This document shows positions 6,508 through 7,887 of a stretch of 7,887 bases of DNA, one piece after another. Below the pieces are notes generated by a model. The model searched no databases. It was not told where the DNA came from and was given only the letters and a program-made list of their open reading frames with translations. The stretch's first letter is position 1. Every line of letters begins with the position of its first letter. The position numbers and the translations under genes were made by a program. This DNA is from Candidatus Latescibacterota bacterium (GTDB lineage: Bacteria > JAAXHH01 > JABIQT01): positions 1-7,887 of the forward strand of contig JABIQT010000512.1 of NCBI GenBank assembly GCA_018667995.1, read 5' to 3'.

Positions 6508-7571
6508 TATCTGGACTCCCGTGACGGAATGATCTCTACATTTACGCTCTCGTATACATCCAATATTTGGTCCGCAAGCCCACTCGTAATGCGGGCACGA
6601 ATTCCCTCTTTGGATGTTTGAAGTACCACTGCTTCAATGCCACTGCGGCACGACACCCATTCTATTGCTGATTCCGGGCCCATGACGAAAAGGCCTGTAG
6701 AGAGGCAGTCAGCCGTCAGGCTGTCATCTGCAAATACCGTAATGGTACCGAAATCGGGTGCCGGAAAACCGCTTCTGGGATCAAGAATATGGCTATATGA
6801 GACCCCGTCAACTTCTATGCCTCTCTCACTATTCCCGGAGGTGGCCAGAGAACCCTCATTGATAGAGAGTTTGATAACCATGCTATCTCGCCGTCGAGGA
6901 TCAGCAAGGCCGATTTCCATCGGTTTCCTGGAACTTTGAACGGCAATCTGCCCTCCCAGATCGATGGAAGCAGCAAATACGCCTTCTCCACGGACGGCCT
7001 CCATGGCAGAATCAATCCCGGCGCCCTTGCCGAATCCGCCTTCCTCTATCTGCAACCCAGAGCGTAACCTCGATGCGGTGCGGCCGTTGAAGTCCATATA
7101 GAGCATGCCGCATGACTCCAAAGCCTTTTGAATCTCACTTTTGACAGGACGACGCCCTCCAGTTCTTAAGCCCCAGGCTGAGACGAGCGCTCCAATGGCG
7201 GGATCGAATGCTCCGTCTGTCTCACGCCACCAATGCCTGACTGCGTGCAATTCCTTCGCAAGCTTATCCGAGAGATCAAACGGTCTTCCGCGATCGTTGT
7301 GATTCAGCCGGCCGAGTTCCGTACCTGTCTTCCAGGTAGAGAGGCGATGCTCGGTAGTCTCCAAGGCGCTAAGCGCTCTTTCGCTGGCGGCTAAGGCAGT
7401 TGCTCTGTCTACAGCATCTACGGTGATAACTAGGGTTGTACCCATTACGCCGAGACGCCGCTCCAAACGAACCGACTCCTCCACCTCAGCATGACAGTAG
7501 TCTGGCACACACATCGTAAGAAGGAGTAGCATGGTAGCGGGGTAAGTGACAGGCATCACGTTTCTTGACAT
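6507..7571 (-). CDS. apbE: FAD:protein FMN transferase (ApbE family)
   Basis: This 354-residue enzyme transfers FMN from FAD to a Thr of target proteins, in a Mg-dependent periplasmic reaction. The N-terminus is a signal peptide ending near residue 28 (after CHA). Cys21 is preceded by LTM, which is a poor lipobox, so a soluble or signal-anchored form is more likely than a lipoprotein. Family blocks appear in order: MGTTLVITV at 43-51, W80..GTELGRLN at 83-90, GAFDPAIGALVSAWG at 120-134, EEGGFGKGAGID at 176-187, SIDLGGQIAV at 202-211, SHILDPRSGFP at 260-270, and ADCLSTGLFVMG at 287-298, with metal-site Asp288 and Thr292. The Glu at 176 replaces the more common Asp, a conservative change. Its likely client is the FMN-binding protein encoded next, whose start overlaps its stop. 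The ATG overlaps the stop of the upstream barrel gene (TGATG). Confidence 0.95.
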   Translation of the reverse strand: MSRNVMPVTYPATMLLLLTMCVPDYCHAEVEESVRLERRLGVMGTTLVITVDAVDRATALAASERALSALETTEHRLSTWKTGTELGRLNHNDRGRPFDLSDKLAKELHAVRHWWRETDGAFDPAIGALVSAWGLRTGGRRPVKSEIQKALESCGMLYMDFNGRTASRLRSGLQIEEGGFGKGAGIDSAMEAVRGEGVFAASIDLGGQIAVQSSRKPMEIGLADPRRRDSMVIKLSINEGSLATSGNSERGIEVDGVSYSHILDPRSGFPAPDFGTITVFADDSLTADCLSTGLFVMGPESAIEWVSCRSGIEAVVLQTSKEGIRARITSGLADQILDVYESVNVEIIPSRESR

Positions 7572-7887
7572 CAGAATATGTATCCCAGCGCGCCGTTAAC
7601 CTGATTGATGCCCGTTTTGGCTTCGTTGCTAATACGTTTGAAATCGGCTTTGAAGACAATACGACTCTCCGGATAGAACGAAAGACCTGCGGTGATAGAT
7701 TTGATGTCCTTGGACGGATTACTGGAGAAACCAATCGGAACCGAACTTTGGGTGTTATATCTTTCGTAACGTATATATGGCATCAGTGTTACTTCATTGA
7801 AACTCGTACGCGCCAGCACGTCGTAACCTGTTTGCGCATAGAATCCCTGCATCACATCTCCAACAGACTGGTTGCCGGTGAGTCCAA
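7571..7887 (-). CDS. Outer-membrane beta-barrel (porin-like) protein, C-terminal part
   Basis: Only the last 104 residues are in the window; the frame stays open to the window edge, so the gene is 5'-truncated here. The visible part is a series of amphipathic strands of outer-membrane barrel type: FYAQTGYDVL, VTLMPYIRYERYNT, ITAGLSFYPE, IVFKADFKRIS and a final VNGALGYIF. The C-terminal aromatic residue with alternating hydrophobics is the usual barrel-assembly signal. The pattern 'PYxRYERYxT ... GLxxYP ... KADFxR ... NxxLGYxF' resembles porins of the phosphate-selective porin type, but the specific family cannot be fixed from this fragment. Its stop shares a base with the apbE start, so it belongs to the same operon. 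The operon promoter should lie further upstream, outside the window. In-frame GTG/ATG codons near 7855 are internal, not starts. Confidence 0.75.
   Translation of the reverse strand, partial: GLTGNQSVGDVMQGFYAQTGYDVLARTSFNEVTLMPYIRYERYNTQSSVPIGFSSNPSKDIKSITAGLSFYPESRIVFKADFKRISNEAKTGINQVNGALGYIF

Noticed and set aside
7506-7571. Lipoprotein signal for ApbE, around Cys21.
   Set aside because: The residues before the Cys are L-T-M; Met at -1 does not fit a lipobox, and a standard signal-peptidase site after residue 28 fits better.

Overview
The window reads as a piece of chromosome from a Gram-negative bacterium. An outer-membrane beta-barrel C-terminus, a periplasmic flavoprotein and its flavin transferase all require a periplasm. 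The phylum cannot be fixed from sequence alone; a proteobacterium is plausible. All genes I can support lie on the minus strand, so transcription runs from position 7887 towards position 1.

Right part (about 2823-7887): a very compact seven-gene run. In transcription order it holds an outer-membrane beta-barrel protein (5' end outside the window), an ApbE-type FAD:protein FMN transferase, a secreted FMN-binding-domain protein carrying the ApbE target motif, a small His-rich four-helix membrane protein resembling a b-type cytochrome, FeoA, FeoB, and a small CxxCxxC membrane protein of the FeoB-associated type. Five of the six junctions are start/stop overlaps or gaps of 3 nt or less; feoA to feoB is 16 nt. 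The simplest reading is one translationally coupled operon. In it a membrane electron carrier passes reducing equivalents to a covalently flavinylated periplasmic protein, which reduces Fe(III) to Fe(II) for FeoB to import. The barrel could admit an iron substrate through the outer membrane. The electron-transfer half and its link to Feo are inference; the individual families are clear, except that the four-helix protein has no name I am sure of.

Middle part (about 1615-2741): a small nitroreductase-family flavoprotein, 81 nt downstream of the Feo run on the same strand, followed by a 560-nt stretch with no convincing intact gene. That stretch contains weak, frame-broken fragments resembling the two ends of a short-chain dehydrogenase.

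Left part (1-1614): a YCII-like small protein with a strong ribosome binding site, a 286-nt gap, and a beta-lactamase-fold serine hydrolase. These look like unrelated accessory genes. The loose spacing contrasts sharply with the packed operon on the right. I saw no tRNA, rRNA, CRISPR array, insertion sequence or convincing terminator.
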